Counted from the first letter of the stretch, positions 18,301-27,345 are shown. The stretch: DNA of 64,000 nt from an uncultured Eubacterium sp. (GCA_900543485.1 UQRM01000012.1:9586-73585), one strand, 5' to 3'. Notes: generated by a model not told the origin, from the letters alone. A program made the numbers and translations.

Positions 18301-19929
18301 TCAGACGGACGCAGGATCTTCGTAGATGATCTTCCCGTCCATCACAGTCATGATGACTTTTCTTTCCATCAGATCCGTATCAGGGATGCTGAACAGATCT
18401 TTGTCGATCACGATGATATCGGCGAAATATCCTTCAGCCAGAGAGCCTAATTCGTTTTCCCGATGTACTCCGTAGGCGGAGCCGTGAGTGTAAAATTTAA
18501 GCATTTCTGCCAGCGTCAGCTTTTCGGAAGGTGTCCACCCGCCTTCAGGCTTGCCGTCGTTATGTACTCTGGTGATGCCCCTGAATATTTCCAGGAATGG
18601 ATCGTTGTCCACTACGGGGCAATCGCTTCCGATGGCCAGTATACCAGCGGCCTCGTACAACGATCTGTAAGGGAAAGTCTTGTCTGCCCGCTTCTTTCCG
18701 AGGACCTCAGGATAAGGATTAGCATCAAAAGTCTGGGTCAGCGCCAGATGTTCCGGTTGTACGGAAGGGATGATGCCCAACTCCTTTATTCTGGAGAAGT
18801 CGTCATCGCTTACCATTTCCAGATGTTCGATGGCGTGTCGGCATTGGTTTTTCCCATAGGTCTTGACGGCTGTTTCGATGTAGTCGATGCCATATCGCAC
18901 AGCTCTGTCGCCGCAGGCGTGCAGCTTCACTGAAAGTCCGCGTTTATGAGCTTCGGGAACGGCCTTGCTGATGGAGTCCAGATCACACAGCTCTTCTCCG
19001 ATGTTGCCGGGCTCGTCGGCATATTCATCCAGTACCAGGGCTGTATGGGTCGTTACAACTCCGTCCAGGAACTGTTTTACCTGATCTACCTTTAGCTTGT
19101 CAGAAGAATATTTCTCCCTGTCCTCGACCACCTTGTCCAGGTCGCCTGTAAGGTCCGGCGCCGCATGTATCCGGACAGTAAGCTCTCCGGCCCGATCCAT
19201 TTGGCTGTAGACTTCCAGATCTCCCATGTTACCGTGATAGTACGGCTGCACATCGTTTATGGATGTGATGCCCAGATTTTTGGCAGCGTCCATAAAGGCG
19301 TGTATGATGGCTTTTTCCTCCTGCTCCGTGAAATCAAAGGCATATCTGGTAGCCAGTCCGGTGGCGGCCTCCAGCAGCACACCTGTAGGATCACCGTTGG
19401 TATCCCTGACTATCTTTCCGCCCGCAGGATCAGGAGTATCGGCAGTAAGGCCGATGATCTTCATGGCGGCGCTGTTGATCCAGGCTCCATGGGCTTCTGC
19501 GTGGAGAAGGCATACAGGTCTGTCGGGGAAATACTTGTCCAGTGATGCGTGCGTAGGCATCTGTCTGTTGTCCCAGAAGACGTGGTACCAGGAAAATCCT
19601 CTTACCCAACCTGTCTTGTCAGGATCTTTGTCGGCGGCTTTTTTTACCATGAGAGCCGCTTCCTCCTCACTTTTTGCCTCTGCCAGATTGACATACGTTT
19701 TGAACAGCCCTGCCATTATGAGATGGGTGTGGCTGTCGTGGAATCCGGCCATCACGGTATTAGCACCGAATTCCTTGACGACTGTATCCTGTCCTTGGTA
19801 GGCGGAGGGATCGGAACCCCGTTCCACAGCCAGGATCCTGTTGCCTTTGACGGCTACGAACCCGGGATATGGCTCCGCGCTAATGCTGTCGAAGATGCAG
19901 TCGCTTTTGATAATCAAATCAGCTTTCAT
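18301..19929 (-). CDS. YtcJ-type metal-dependent amidohydrolase
   Basis: 542 residues from the ATG at 19929 with GAGGTG 5 nt before it (a longer in-frame start has no ribosome site). Amidohydrolase_3 family: beta-sandwich N-terminus, metal-binding DSHTH, then KLHACGDRAVRYGID and RHAIEHLEMV supplying further histidines, IGSDCPVVDNDPF supplying the catalytic aspartate, and C-terminal GSLAEGYFADIIVID. Enzymes of this group hydrolyse N-substituted amides or N-formyl compounds; the actual substrate is unknown. First gene of the sigma-54-driven unit with the APC permease. Confidence 0.87.
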   Translation of the reverse strand: MKADLIIKSDCIFDSISAEPYPGFVAVKGNRILAVERGSDPSAYQGQDTVVKEFGANTVMAGFHDSHTHLIMAGLFKTYVNLAEAKSEEEAALMVKKAADKDPDKTGWVRGFSWYHVFWDNRQMPTHASLDKYFPDRPVCLLHAEAHGAWINSAAMKIIGLTADTPDPAGGKIVRDTNGDPTGVLLEAATGLATRYAFDFTEQEEKAIIHAFMDAAKNLGITSINDVQPYYHGNMGDLEVYSQMDRAGELTVRIHAAPDLTGDLDKVVEDREKYSSDKLKVDQVKQFLDGVVTTHTALVLDEYADEPGNIGEELCDLDSISKAVPEAHKRGLSVKLHACGDRAVRYGIDYIETAVKTYGKNQCRHAIEHLEMVSDDDFSRIKELGIIPSVQPEHLALTQTFDANPYPEVLGKKRADKTFPYRSLYEAAGILAIGSDCPVVDNDPFLEIFRGITRVHNDGKPEGGWTPSEKLTLAEMLKFYTHGSAYGVHRENELGSLAEGYFADIIVIDKDLFSIPDTDLMERKVIMTVMDGKIIYEDPASV

Positions 19930-19962
19930 TTGTTCACCTCTTTTCCAGCTGGCAATATATAT

Positions 19963-19978
19963 CGCAATTATCATGCCA
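19963..19978 (-). promoter_or_regulatory. Sigma-54 (-24/-12) promoter of the amidohydrolase-permease operon
   Basis: Minus strand TGGCATGATAATTGCG: the invariant GG and GC are 10 nt apart, matching TGGCAC-N5-TTGCA closely. It lies ~34 nt before the start codon and downstream of a sigma-54 activator gene, with palindromic sites further upstream. Confidence 0.8.
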
Positions 19979-20027
19979 AACAGAAAATATTGAAAATTCA
20001 ACGTTCTGATCTCCGGACAAAGAAAAA

Positions 20028-20139
20028 CCGTGTAAGTTTATACTTACACGGGCTGCGAGAGACGTGAAGAGCGTTGAAAAGTCATTGAACGCCTTATGAT
20101 GTAAGTAAATACGGACACTGTAAGTACATACTTACGGTG
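20028..20139. promoter_or_regulatory. Upstream activating sites (TGTAAGT palindromes)
   Basis: Site 1 (20028-20051) is a perfect 10-bp palindrome CCGTGTAAGT-N4-ACTTACACGG. Site 2 (20116-20139) is CACTGTAAGT-N4-ACTTACGGTG with one mismatch. A half site TGTAAGT lies at 20100-20106. They are centred roughly 90 and 175 nt upstream of the inferred transcription start, the usual range for sigma-54 enhancer sites. On the minus strand site 1 is followed by TTTTTCTTT, so it may also terminate the activator transcript. Confidence 0.65.
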
Positions 20140-20184
20140 CCCGGAGGAACCAGCAGCTTCAGCGACACGAGTTTTTCGAGGAAG

Positions 20185-21600
20185 TTATTTTGCCTGGGGG
20201 GGGGTGAGAGGTATTCCTAAGCGATTCATCTTCTGATGGAGCAGAGGCCTGGAGATGTTGAGAAAATTGGCTGCATGAGTCTTATTGTAGTCGAATCGCT
20301 CCAGGACGCTTTCTATCAGTTCTTTTTCCGCCTGCTTCTTGGTGTCCTCTATAAGGTTGCTGTTGGCGCTGTAATCAGGCAGACGTTTGTTCCGTGGCTT
20401 TATGAAAAAGTCAAAATCCTTCAATGTGAGAGTATCTGCCGTTGCGAAGTTCATAGCTCTTTCCAGCACATTCCTCAGTTCTCTCACGTTGCCGGGCCAG
20501 TCATACTGTTTCAGTTTATCTATGACGGCCGGTTCAACACCTGTGACCTTGAATCCCATCTCGCTGTTGAGCTGATCGATATAATAGTCCACCAGCTCGT
20601 CGATATCCTCTATATGGTCCCGCAACGGTGGGATCTCGATGGTGATGACGTTGAGACGGAAGAAGAGATCCTTGCGAAAAGTTCCGTCCTTCGTCATGCT
20701 GATGATGTCCTGATTGGATGCCGCTATGACCCTGGCGTCCACAGGGACGGATTCATTACTGCCGATAGGTTCGATCTCATGCTCCTGAAGGACCCTCAGC
20801 AGCTTGGGCTGGACTGTCATGGCCATCTGCTGTATCTCGTCGATGAATATGGTGCCGTGATTGGCGTACTCGAATTTTCCTATCCGCCCTTCTTTATTTG
20901 CTCCTGTGAAAGCACCTTTTTTATATCCGAACAGCTCGGCTTCCACCAGGTTTTCAGGAAAGGCCGAGGCATTTATCTTGACCATCGGATTGTATTTTCT
21001 GTCACTGAGAGCGTGGATGGCATGTGCTACCAGTTCTTTCCCTGTGCCTGTTTCCCCCAGTATCAGGACTGTTGAATTGGACTGGGCGACACGTTTTATC
21101 TTGGCTCTCAGTTCCATCATGGCTTTGGAATCGCCGATGATGTTGTGTATTGTGTATTTGCTTCGCTCCAGTTTTATTATCTCTTTGTGAAGCTCTTTCA
21201 GTTGATCTTTCAGGAATGCGTTGTAGTCGTCGGTGAGATTTAGGAATACCCTCTCCTCATTGACCAGATCATACTCCATCAGCCCTATTTTTTCGCCATT
21301 GTATATGAGTGGTACATTCATAGATATCCCCATGCCGTAGTTGGATTTGTAGAAGACGATCTTTGGTTTAGTGATGTCCTTTGGAAGATTTTCAAGCATG
21401 TGCGTGTATGGAAAAACCTCATCTACAGGCTTGCCATAGAGGCTGCGGGCCTGTTGAGGAGTCGGTTGGGGATATCCTATGAGTTTCATGCACTGCTTGT
21501 TCAGGTATCTGAGTTTCCCTTCCATATCGATGACGATTATTCCGTAAACTTCGTTCAGATAAAAATCTGCGTTGTTTTCAAAGTCGAAGTTGTTATCCAT
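20185..21600 (-). CDS. Sigma-54-dependent transcriptional activator, PAS-AAA+-Fis type
   Basis: 471 residues from the ATG at 21600 (GGGAGGAG upstream). N-terminal PAS-like sensor (residues ~10-125, with GIIVIDMEGKLRYLN), a coiled linker, then an AAA+ domain with Walker A GETGTGKE, the sigma-54 contact loop GAFTGA and an arginine-finger region (FRKDLFFRLNVI). The C-terminal Fis-type helix-turn-helix is NKTHAANFLNISRPLLHQKM. It remodels RNA polymerase-sigma-54 at -24/-12 promoters; the operon immediately downstream on the same strand has one. The last codons lie over a run of nine C (20196-20204), a slippage-prone tract that would change only the C-terminal tail. Confidence 0.93.
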   Translation of the reverse strand: MDNNFDFENNADFYLNEVYGIIVIDMEGKLRYLNKQCMKLIGYPQPTPQQARSLYGKPVDEVFPYTHMLENLPKDITKPKIVFYKSNYGMGISMNVPLIYNGEKIGLMEYDLVNEERVFLNLTDDYNAFLKDQLKELHKEIIKLERSKYTIHNIIGDSKAMMELRAKIKRVAQSNSTVLILGETGTGKELVAHAIHALSDRKYNPMVKINASAFPENLVEAELFGYKKGAFTGANKEGRIGKFEYANHGTIFIDEIQQMAMTVQPKLLRVLQEHEIEPIGSNESVPVDARVIAASNQDIISMTKDGTFRKDLFFRLNVITIEIPPLRDHIEDIDELVDYYIDQLNSEMGFKVTGVEPAVIDKLKQYDWPGNVRELRNVLERAMNFATADTLTLKDFDFFIKPRNKRLPDYSANSNLIEDTKKQAEKELIESVLERFDYNKTHAANFLNISRPLLHQKMNRLGIPLTPPQAK

Positions 21601-21731
21601 AGGATGCTCCTCCCTGTTCTTGATAAAATATGGTGAACAATTATCTTCATCCATTATTTTCAGGTATCTTCCGAGGTGATGTCAACTAAATTTTGCGAAG
21701 GCCTGAGAAAAGGGTGTATGTAACGGATGGT

Positions 21732-21916
21732 TTTATCTACATTTTACTTTTTTTGTGCGATGTAGGTAAAGTTTTCAATGATTGCAGGGCCTTCTTTGGT
21801 TGGATTCCGATCCGCATGCTGTAAAATCTCGATTTTTCTCTGTACTAAAAAAGTCCATTATCTCTAAATCTATTGGATTTTACCTACATTTCCTGTTTTT
21901 CTCGAAATGTAGATAA
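21732..21916. promoter_or_regulatory. Paired TTTAYCTACATTT inverted repeats
   Basis: Four copies of TTTA(T/C)CTACAT: 21732-21744 (+), ~21759-21771 (-), 21879-21891 (+) and 21905-21916 (-). They form two similar ~37-bp inverted pairs about 147 bp apart, between the sigma-54 activator gene and the DUF1292 gene. The reverse complement ATGTAGGTAAA resembles ATGTAAGTAAA at the amidohydrolase enhancer (20099-20109), so they may be binding sites for the same activator. The rest of the 21601-22029 gap is AT-rich with no gene. Confidence 0.5.
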
Positions 21917-22029
21917 TTTTGTTGTTAACCTTGGCTTTGCCTGCTGATAAAGTGATTGTAAAAAAGAGCGTAAAATGGTATAGTAATGCTGATAAGCAAG
22001 AAAAAACTTTTTTAGTACGGAGGTACGCG

Positions 22030-22302
22030 ATGGCAGATAAAAAGGAATTGTACGGATACGAGGAGGAGGACATAATCACGTTGGAATTTGACGACGGCGA
22101 AGATGTGGAGTGTGGTATACTGGGCGTATTCGATGCGCTGGACAAGGAGTATATAGCATTGAACCCGCTGGGAACCGAGGATGTGTATATCTATGGCTAT
22201 AAGGATCTGGATGATGAGTATGAGCTGATAGATATAACAGACGACGATGAATTCAACAAGGTAGTTGCCGAGTTCGAGAAACTGGCCGTAGAAGAAGTAT
22301 AG
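22030..22302 (+). CDS. DUF1292 domain protein (YrzB-like)
   Basis: 90 residues, very acidic. The ATG at 22030 is set by CGGAGG 8 nt upstream; an in-frame upstream extension to 21919 is not supported. DITLEFDDGEDVECGILGVF and YIALNPL.. blocks match the DUF1292 family, small cytosolic proteins common in Bacillota and often near yqgF/mltG genes, which are not present here. Function unknown. It forms a single-gene unit followed by a terminator. Confidence 0.85.
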   Translation: MADKKELYGYEEEDIITLEFDDGEDVECGILGVFDALDKEYIALNPLGTEDVYIYGYKDLDDEYELIDITDDDEFNKVVAEFEKLAVEEV

Positions 22303-22326
22303 GAAAAAATCAAATTGCGATGTATG

Positions 22327-22366
22327 ACCGACAAGCTGAAATGTGACGACTGCTTGTCGGTTTTTC
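22327..22366 (+). terminator. Terminator after DUF1292 gene
   Basis: Perfect 10-bp stem ACCGACAAGC/GCTTGTCGGT (22327-22336, 22352-22361) followed by TTTTTC. Confidence 0.85.
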
Positions 22367-22456
22367 ATATAATGCTCAAAAATAAAAGGTATAGTATTTT
22401 TGCAGGATTTAATATAATATTAAAATGTGTGTGTTATCATTGAGCTGGAGGGAAAA

Positions 22457-23848
22457 ATGAGAAGTTACGATATAATAATCATCGGAGCAGGAGCCAGCGG
22501 AGTATTTATGTCATATGAGCTGGCAAAGTTGAATGTCGATGCGGATATCCTGATGATAGATAGGGGGGAACGGCTGGAAAAGAGGCTTTGCCCCATAAAA
22601 GCAGGAGCGAAAAACTGCCTCAAATGTTCCCCGTGTCATATCATGAACGGATATGGCGGAGCGGGAACTCTTTCTGATGGGAAGTACAATATCACGACTC
22701 AGTTCGGAGGCGATCTCCATACATATGTTGGAGTGGATAAGGCCATGGAGCTGATGGAATACGTGGACGACGTGCTGTGTGGCATGGGCGGCGCTGATGC
22801 CAAGCTTTATTCGACGGCCAGTTCTGAATTGAAGACTATGGCGCTGAGGAATAATCTCCATTTACTGGAAGCGAAGGTGAGACATCTGGGAACTGACAGG
22901 AATATGAAGATATTGGAGAGGATATTCGATTACTGCAGTCAAAAGATCGAGACGGAATTCTGTACAGCCATAGAAAATGTGGAGGTAGAGGATGACGGAA
23001 CATTTTTGCTCACATCAGACAAGGGAGAACAGTATAAATGTAAGGATCTGGTCATGGCTACAGGGCGTTCCGGATCCAAGTGGAGCTCACAGATATGCGA
23101 CAAGCTGGGGATAAAGCAGAAGAAAAACAGAGTGGATATCGGTGTCAGAGTAGAGCTTCCGGCAGAGATATTCAAACATATAACAGATGATGTTTACGAA
23201 AGTAAGATCGTCTATAAGACCGATAAGTACAACGATATGGTCAGGACATTTTGTATGAATCCATATGGCGAGGTGGTGGCTGAGAACACCAACGGAATCG
23301 TGACAGTAAACGGCCACAGTTATGCCGATCCGGCTTTAAAGACGGAAAACACTAATTTCGCCCTGTTAGTGTCCAATAAATTCACTGAGCCGTTCAAGGA
23401 CAGTAACGAGTACGGAGAGTCCATCGCCCGTCTTTCCAACATGTTGGGCGGCGGCGTACTGTTGCAGCGGTTCGGCGACCTGGTGAAGGGGCGCAGGAGC
23501 AGCAAGAGGAGAATGGAAAAATGCTTTACAAGGCCTACGCTTCAGGCGACGCCGGGCGATTTGAGTCTGGTGATACCGAAGCGGCAGCTGGACAATATAA
23601 TAGAGATGATATATGCCCTCGACAAGATCGCGCCCGGGACGGCCAATGAGGACACGCTTCTCTATGGGGTAGAGGTGAAATTTTACAATTCAAAGATAGA
23701 GGTGGATGAGAATCTTCAGACGGCGGTACCGGGTCTTTACGCATTGGGAGATGGAGCGGGAGTGACCCATTCTCTTTCTCAGGCGTCGGCCAGCGGAGTA
23801 TACGTGGGGAGGATCTTAGCGGAAAAATACGGCAGGAAAAGCGTATGA
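22457..23848 (+). CDS. FAD-dependent oxidoreductase (COG2509-type dehydrogenase)
   Basis: 463 residues from the ATG at 22457 (GGAGGG upstream; the longer frame from 22427 lacks a site). The N-terminal Rossmann motif IIIGAGASGVFMSYELA binds FAD. A cysteine-rich segment CPIKAGAKNCLKCSPCHIMNG follows, then GGAGTLSDGKYN. Near the C-terminus YALGDGAGVTHSLSQASASG is the second FAD-contact block. This arrangement is typical of COG2509 'uncharacterised FAD-dependent dehydrogenases' of anaerobes; electron donor and acceptor are unknown. First gene of a tightly spaced four-gene unit (gaps 18, 12 and 2 nt). Confidence 0.85.
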   Translation: MRSYDIIIIGAGASGVFMSYELAKLNVDADILMIDRGERLEKRLCPIKAGAKNCLKCSPCHIMNGYGGAGTLSDGKYNITTQFGGDLHTYVGVDKAMELMEYVDDVLCGMGGADAKLYSTASSELKTMALRNNLHLLEAKVRHLGTDRNMKILERIFDYCSQKIETEFCTAIENVEVEDDGTFLLTSDKGEQYKCKDLVMATGRSGSKWSSQICDKLGIKQKKNRVDIGVRVELPAEIFKHITDDVYESKIVYKTDKYNDMVRTFCMNPYGEVVAENTNGIVTVNGHSYADPALKTENTNFALLVSNKFTEPFKDSNEYGESIARLSNMLGGGVLLQRFGDLVKGRRSSKRRMEKCFTRPTLQATPGDLSLVIPKRQLDNIIEMIYALDKIAPGTANEDTLLYGVEVKFYNSKIEVDENLQTAVPGLYALGDGAGVTHSLSQASASGVYVGRILAEKYGRKSV

Positions 23849-23866
23849 GCGGAAAGGAATGAGACA

Positions 23867-24277
23867 ATGGGAGAGTTAGCGGAAAAAGCTGTTGCGAATC
23901 ACAAGAAAAAGTATAACTGCGCACAGGCGGTGGCATGCGCCTTCTGTGACAAATTAGGAAGAGATGAAAAGGAAGTATTTGAGTTGATGGAGGCATTTGG
24001 CCTGGGAATGGGTACGATGGGCACATGTGGAGCCGTGTCGGCCATGGCTGCGGTAGTAGGTATGGTTGAGTCAGATGGAGCTCTCGACGCACCAAAGACT
24101 AAAAAGGAAAGCTATAAAGCCATGAAGGCTCTTACGGAAAAATTCAAGGAGAAAAATGGGACGGTAGTCTGCAAAGAGCTCAAGGGAGTTGAAACAAAAA
24201 AAGTCATCAGAAGCTGTGATGGTTGTGTCCAGGATGCAGCTGAACTTTTGGAGGAGTATCTGGAACAGAAAAAGTAA
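23867..24277 (+). CDS. C_GCAxxG_C_C family protein
   Basis: 136 residues. Conserved cysteines occur in the family order: YNCAQAV, GTCGAVSAM, VVCKEL and SCDGCVQDAAELLEEYL. This is the C_GCAxxG_C_C family (PF09719), a small redox- or metal-type cysteine protein frequent in anaerobes and often encoded beside flavoprotein oxidoreductases, as here. The likely role is electron transfer or metal binding with the preceding FAD enzyme, but no activity is known. Same operon, 18 nt after the previous stop. Confidence 0.88.
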   Translation: MGELAEKAVANHKKKYNCAQAVACAFCDKLGRDEKEVFELMEAFGLGMGTMGTCGAVSAMAAVVGMVESDGALDAPKTKKESYKAMKALTEKFKEKNGTVVCKELKGVETKKVIRSCDGCVQDAAELLEEYLEQKK

Positions 24278-24289
24278 GGAGTGTGGCTA

Positions 24290-26032
24290 TTGAACAGCAA
24301 AAAATACAAGAATGTACTGTATAAGACGAGGTACATCAACGATCTCAGAGATATGATATATTCCAGCGCTGAGATATTCGGCAGTAAGCCGGCATTCCTG
24401 GTCAAGGATGTTCCGGGCGGCAAGTACAGACCGATTTCATATATACAGCTGAAGGAAGATATAAATGATCTGGGCACCAGGCTCATAGATATGGGATTGA
24501 AGGGTAAAAAGGTCGCTGTCATAGGCGAAAACAGCTACAAATGGGTGGTCACGTATCTGGCAGTGACCAACGGTACAGGAGTCATAGTACCGCTGGACAA
24601 AGAGCTTACGGCTATTGAGATAGGCAATCTGCTGAAGAGAGCAGAGGCGGATGCCGTTTTTTTCTCGGCTAAAATGTGGGAGAAGGTCATGGAAGCTATG
24701 GCTGAAACGGATATCATCGGTACGAAAGTCTGTATGGATGGTGATGGCGGTGATGGTATCGTCTGTTGGGATCAGTTGTTGTCAGAAGGAAAGACGCTGC
24801 GGGAAAATGGCGACAGACGATTTGTGGATGCCATCATAGACAGAGAAGCCATGTGTTCATTGCTGTTCACATCGGGGACCACTGGTATGTCCAAAGGCGT
24901 CATGCTTTCACATAAAAATATCTCCGCCAATGTGTACAACATGTCGAAATATGTCAAGATAAGGGAACCGGGAGGAGGTTTATCGGTGCTGCCGATGCAT
25001 CATACCTATGAACTGACCTGCCACGTGTTCACCGGCTTATATCAGGGAATGTTTATCGCCATATGCGAGGGGCTGCGGTATATACAGCAAAATCTGAAGG
25101 AGAGCAGGGCGACAGTCATGCTTGGCGTTCCCGCTGTCTTCGAGACCATGCATAAGAGAGTATGGAAACAGGCGGAATCATCCGGTATGGCGGGAAAGAT
25201 GCAGAAAATGATGACTGTCGCGAGAAGGACGGGCCTTTTCAACAACCAGAAGGTGATGCGCCGCATTTTTTCGAAGATACACACGAGCTTGGGAAACAAT
25301 ATAGAGCTGTTCATATCAGGCGGAGCGGCTATAAATCCTCAGGTCATACGGGATTACGAGGCCTTGGGATTCCCGATGATACAGGGATATGGCATGACGG
25401 AAAATTCGCCTATAATAGCGGTAAACAGGGACAATTACAGCAAGGCCGATTCGGTCGGACAGCCGATGCCGGGAACAGAAGTGAAGATAGTCGACGCGGA
25501 CGAAGACGGCGTAGGTGAAATAATATGCCGGGGGCCATCGGTAATGCTGGGATATTACAATGATCCGGAGGCGACAGCTAAAGTTCTGAGGGACGGGTGG
25601 CTGTATACCGGAGATTACGGCAGATTTGATGAGGAGGGATTCCTCTATATCTGCGGCAGAAAGAAAAATGTGATCGTTGCTAAAAACGGGAAAAATATTT
25701 ATCCGGAAGAAATCGAATATCTGCTTTTGGAGCAACCTCTGATAGAGGAAGTGGTGGTGTACGGCGTCAACGATAAGAAGAGCGGGGACATCATCGTGAA
25801 GGCGGAGATATTCCCTGATTTTGCAGCCGTTGAGGAAATACTGGGTCACGCAGATGATCATCAACTTTCGGAGGCACTTAAAGGAGCCATAGAAGAGGTG
25901 AATGACAAGATGCCGGCCTATAAGAGGGTGAAGCGGTTCAAAGTCAGACATGAGGAGTTCGAAAAGACATCTACTCGTAAGATCAGGAGAACGGGCAGCT
26001 CGATCCGTGAAGAGGACGATCAGGAGGAGTGA
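24290..26032 (+). CDS. AMP-dependent acyl-CoA synthetase/ligase
   Basis: 580 residues from the TTG at 24290, preferred because AAGGAG lies 8 nt upstream; the in-frame GTG at 24281 overlaps that site. ANL superfamily motifs are all visible: LLFTSGTTGMSKGVMLSH (A3), GYGMTENSP (A5), YTGDYGRFDEEGFLYICGR (A7/A8) and KNGKNIYPEEIE (A10, catalytic lysine). It activates a carboxylic acid with ATP to acyl-AMP and then acyl-CoA; overall look is the long-chain fatty acid:CoA ligase group. Its stop is 2 nt before the racemase start. Confidence 0.88.
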   Translation: MNSKKYKNVLYKTRYINDLRDMIYSSAEIFGSKPAFLVKDVPGGKYRPISYIQLKEDINDLGTRLIDMGLKGKKVAVIGENSYKWVVTYLAVTNGTGVIVPLDKELTAIEIGNLLKRAEADAVFFSAKMWEKVMEAMAETDIIGTKVCMDGDGGDGIVCWDQLLSEGKTLRENGDRRFVDAIIDREAMCSLLFTSGTTGMSKGVMLSHKNISANVYNMSKYVKIREPGGGLSVLPMHHTYELTCHVFTGLYQGMFIAICEGLRYIQQNLKESRATVMLGVPAVFETMHKRVWKQAESSGMAGKMQKMMTVARRTGLFNNQKVMRRIFSKIHTSLGNNIELFISGGAAINPQVIRDYEALGFPMIQGYGMTENSPIIAVNRDNYSKADSVGQPMPGTEVKIVDADEDGVGEIICRGPSVMLGYYNDPEATAKVLRDGWLYTGDYGRFDEEGFLYICGRKKNVIVAKNGKNIYPEEIEYLLLEQPLIEEVVVYGVNDKKSGDIIVKAEIFPDFAAVEEILGHADDHQLSEALKGAIEEVNDKMPAYKRVKRFKVRHEEFEKTSTRKIRRTGSSIREEDDQEE

Positions 26033-26034
26033 GT

Positions 26035-27129
26035 ATGAGCAGATCTGATAAGTATCCGAAACTGGTCGTGGATCTGGATAAGCTGCGCCGAAACATCGAC
26101 AGGATCAGGATCCAGTGTGAGGACAAAGGTGTAGAGATCGCCGGAGTCATAAAAGGATGTACCGGGCTTACGGAATGCGCCAGACAGTTCGCCCGGGAGG
26201 GGTGCAGATTCATTGCTTCTTCCAGGCTGGAGCAATTGGAGACACTCCGCAGCAGCGGGATACAAACGCAGCTGATGATGATAAGGGTGCCGATGCTGAG
26301 CGAAGTCGCTGATGTGGTGCGCGTCACCGATATAAGTCTCAACAGCGAGATAGCTGTACTTAAAGCACTTAATGAGGAGGCCGGTGCTCAGGACAAGGAG
26401 CACCAGGTCATACTGATGGTGGATCTGGGAGATCTGAGAGAAGGATTTTGGGACAAGGATGAGCTTCTGGAAGCGGCTCTTCTGACCGAAAACGAGCTGC
26501 ACAATCTGAAATTGGCCGGGATCGGAACCAACCTGGGGTGTTATGGCGCTGTCGCCGCCACTCCGGAAAAGCTGGAAGAGCTGGTTGAACGAGCCGAGAT
26601 GATAGAGGAAAAGATAGGCAGAGAGCTGGAATTCATATCGGGAGGAGCTACCAGTACCCTTCCCAGGATATGGGAGGACAATCTGCCATCAAGGATAAAC
26701 CTGCTCAGGATAGGCGAGGGCATATTGTTAGCCGCCGATCTTCAGGAACTGTGGGGCTATGATATGAGTTTCATGCACCGTGATGTGTTCACCCTGAGGG
26801 CAGAAGTCATAGAAGTCAAGGAAAAACCTTCCCATCCTGTGGGAGAGATAATGTTCGATGCTTTCGGAGCAAAGCCTGAATATGAGGATCGTGGCATGCG
26901 GAGGCGGGCTCTGCTTGCCTTGGGGAAGGTGGACTACGCGTTTTGTGACCAGCTGATCCCCAGAGATGAAGGGGTGGCGATACTGGGGGCTTCCAGCGAT
27001 CACACTATACTTGACATACAGGATGCCGCCCGCTCCATACAGGTGGGAGATGTGTTGGAATTCATCCCGCACTACTCTAATCTTGTATACCTGACCAGCT
27101 CGCCGAACATACAGATCGTGTACATTTAA
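26035..27129 (+). CDS. Alanine/ornithine racemase family PLP enzyme
   Basis: 364 residues; the ATG at 26035 follows GGAGGAG. It has an alanine-racemase-like TIM barrel with the PLP lysine in AGVIKGCTG and family blocks MMIRVPMLSEV, LMVDLGDLREGF, AGIGTNLGCYG, LRIGEGILL and AILGASSDH. These match the COG3457 amino acid racemases that include clostridial ornithine racemase. The insertion of Gly after the lysine (KGCTG where relatives have KVFCG) is a small departure. The substrate is probably a basic amino acid, but no ornithine-fermentation genes are nearby. Last gene of the operon, followed by a terminator. Confidence 0.82.
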   Translation: MSRSDKYPKLVVDLDKLRRNIDRIRIQCEDKGVEIAGVIKGCTGLTECARQFAREGCRFIASSRLEQLETLRSSGIQTQLMMIRVPMLSEVADVVRVTDISLNSEIAVLKALNEEAGAQDKEHQVILMVDLGDLREGFWDKDELLEAALLTENELHNLKLAGIGTNLGCYGAVAATPEKLEELVERAEMIEEKIGRELEFISGGATSTLPRIWEDNLPSRINLLRIGEGILLAADLQELWGYDMSFMHRDVFTLRAEVIEVKEKPSHPVGEIMFDAFGAKPEYEDRGMRRRALLALGKVDYAFCDQLIPRDEGVAILGASSDHTILDIQDAARSIQVGDVLEFIPHYSNLVYLTSSPNIQIVYI

Positions 27130-27137
27130 AGAATGTG

Positions 27138-27169
27138 AGAACGGATTTTTATATGATCCGTTCTTTTTG
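27138..27169 (+). terminator. Terminator of the FAD oxidoreductase-racemase operon
   Basis: 9-bp stem AGAACGGAT/ATCCGTTCT (27138-27146, 27156-27164) followed by TTTTTG. Confidence 0.88.
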
Positions 27170-27315
27170 TATGAGGATAAGGAAAACTATGTGTTTCAAC
27201 GAGGAAAAGCATTGAGCCCCAGGGTACAGTAAGGTGTTTCATGATGCATATTTTACAGAATCAATATAGTTATTTTACGATATCTGAGGGTGATGAATAT
27301 TTGCACAAAAAAATA

Positions 27316-27345
27316 TTGACAAAAGCATATGGAGGGGGGTACGAT
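27316..27345 (+). promoter_or_regulatory. Promoter of surface protein gene 1, with G6 tract in spacer
   Basis: TTGACA (27316-27321), 18-nt spacer, TACGAT (27340-27345). The spacer ends in GGAGGGGGG, a run of six G directly before the -10. The layout resembles the poly-G promoter at 30114-30146. Confidence 0.5.

Noticed and set aside
20028..20051. Palindrome as a simple terminator only
   Set aside because: A T run does follow it on the minus strand, but the same core TGTAAGT-N4-ACTTAC recurs at 20116-20139 without a T run, so a binding site is the better primary explanation.
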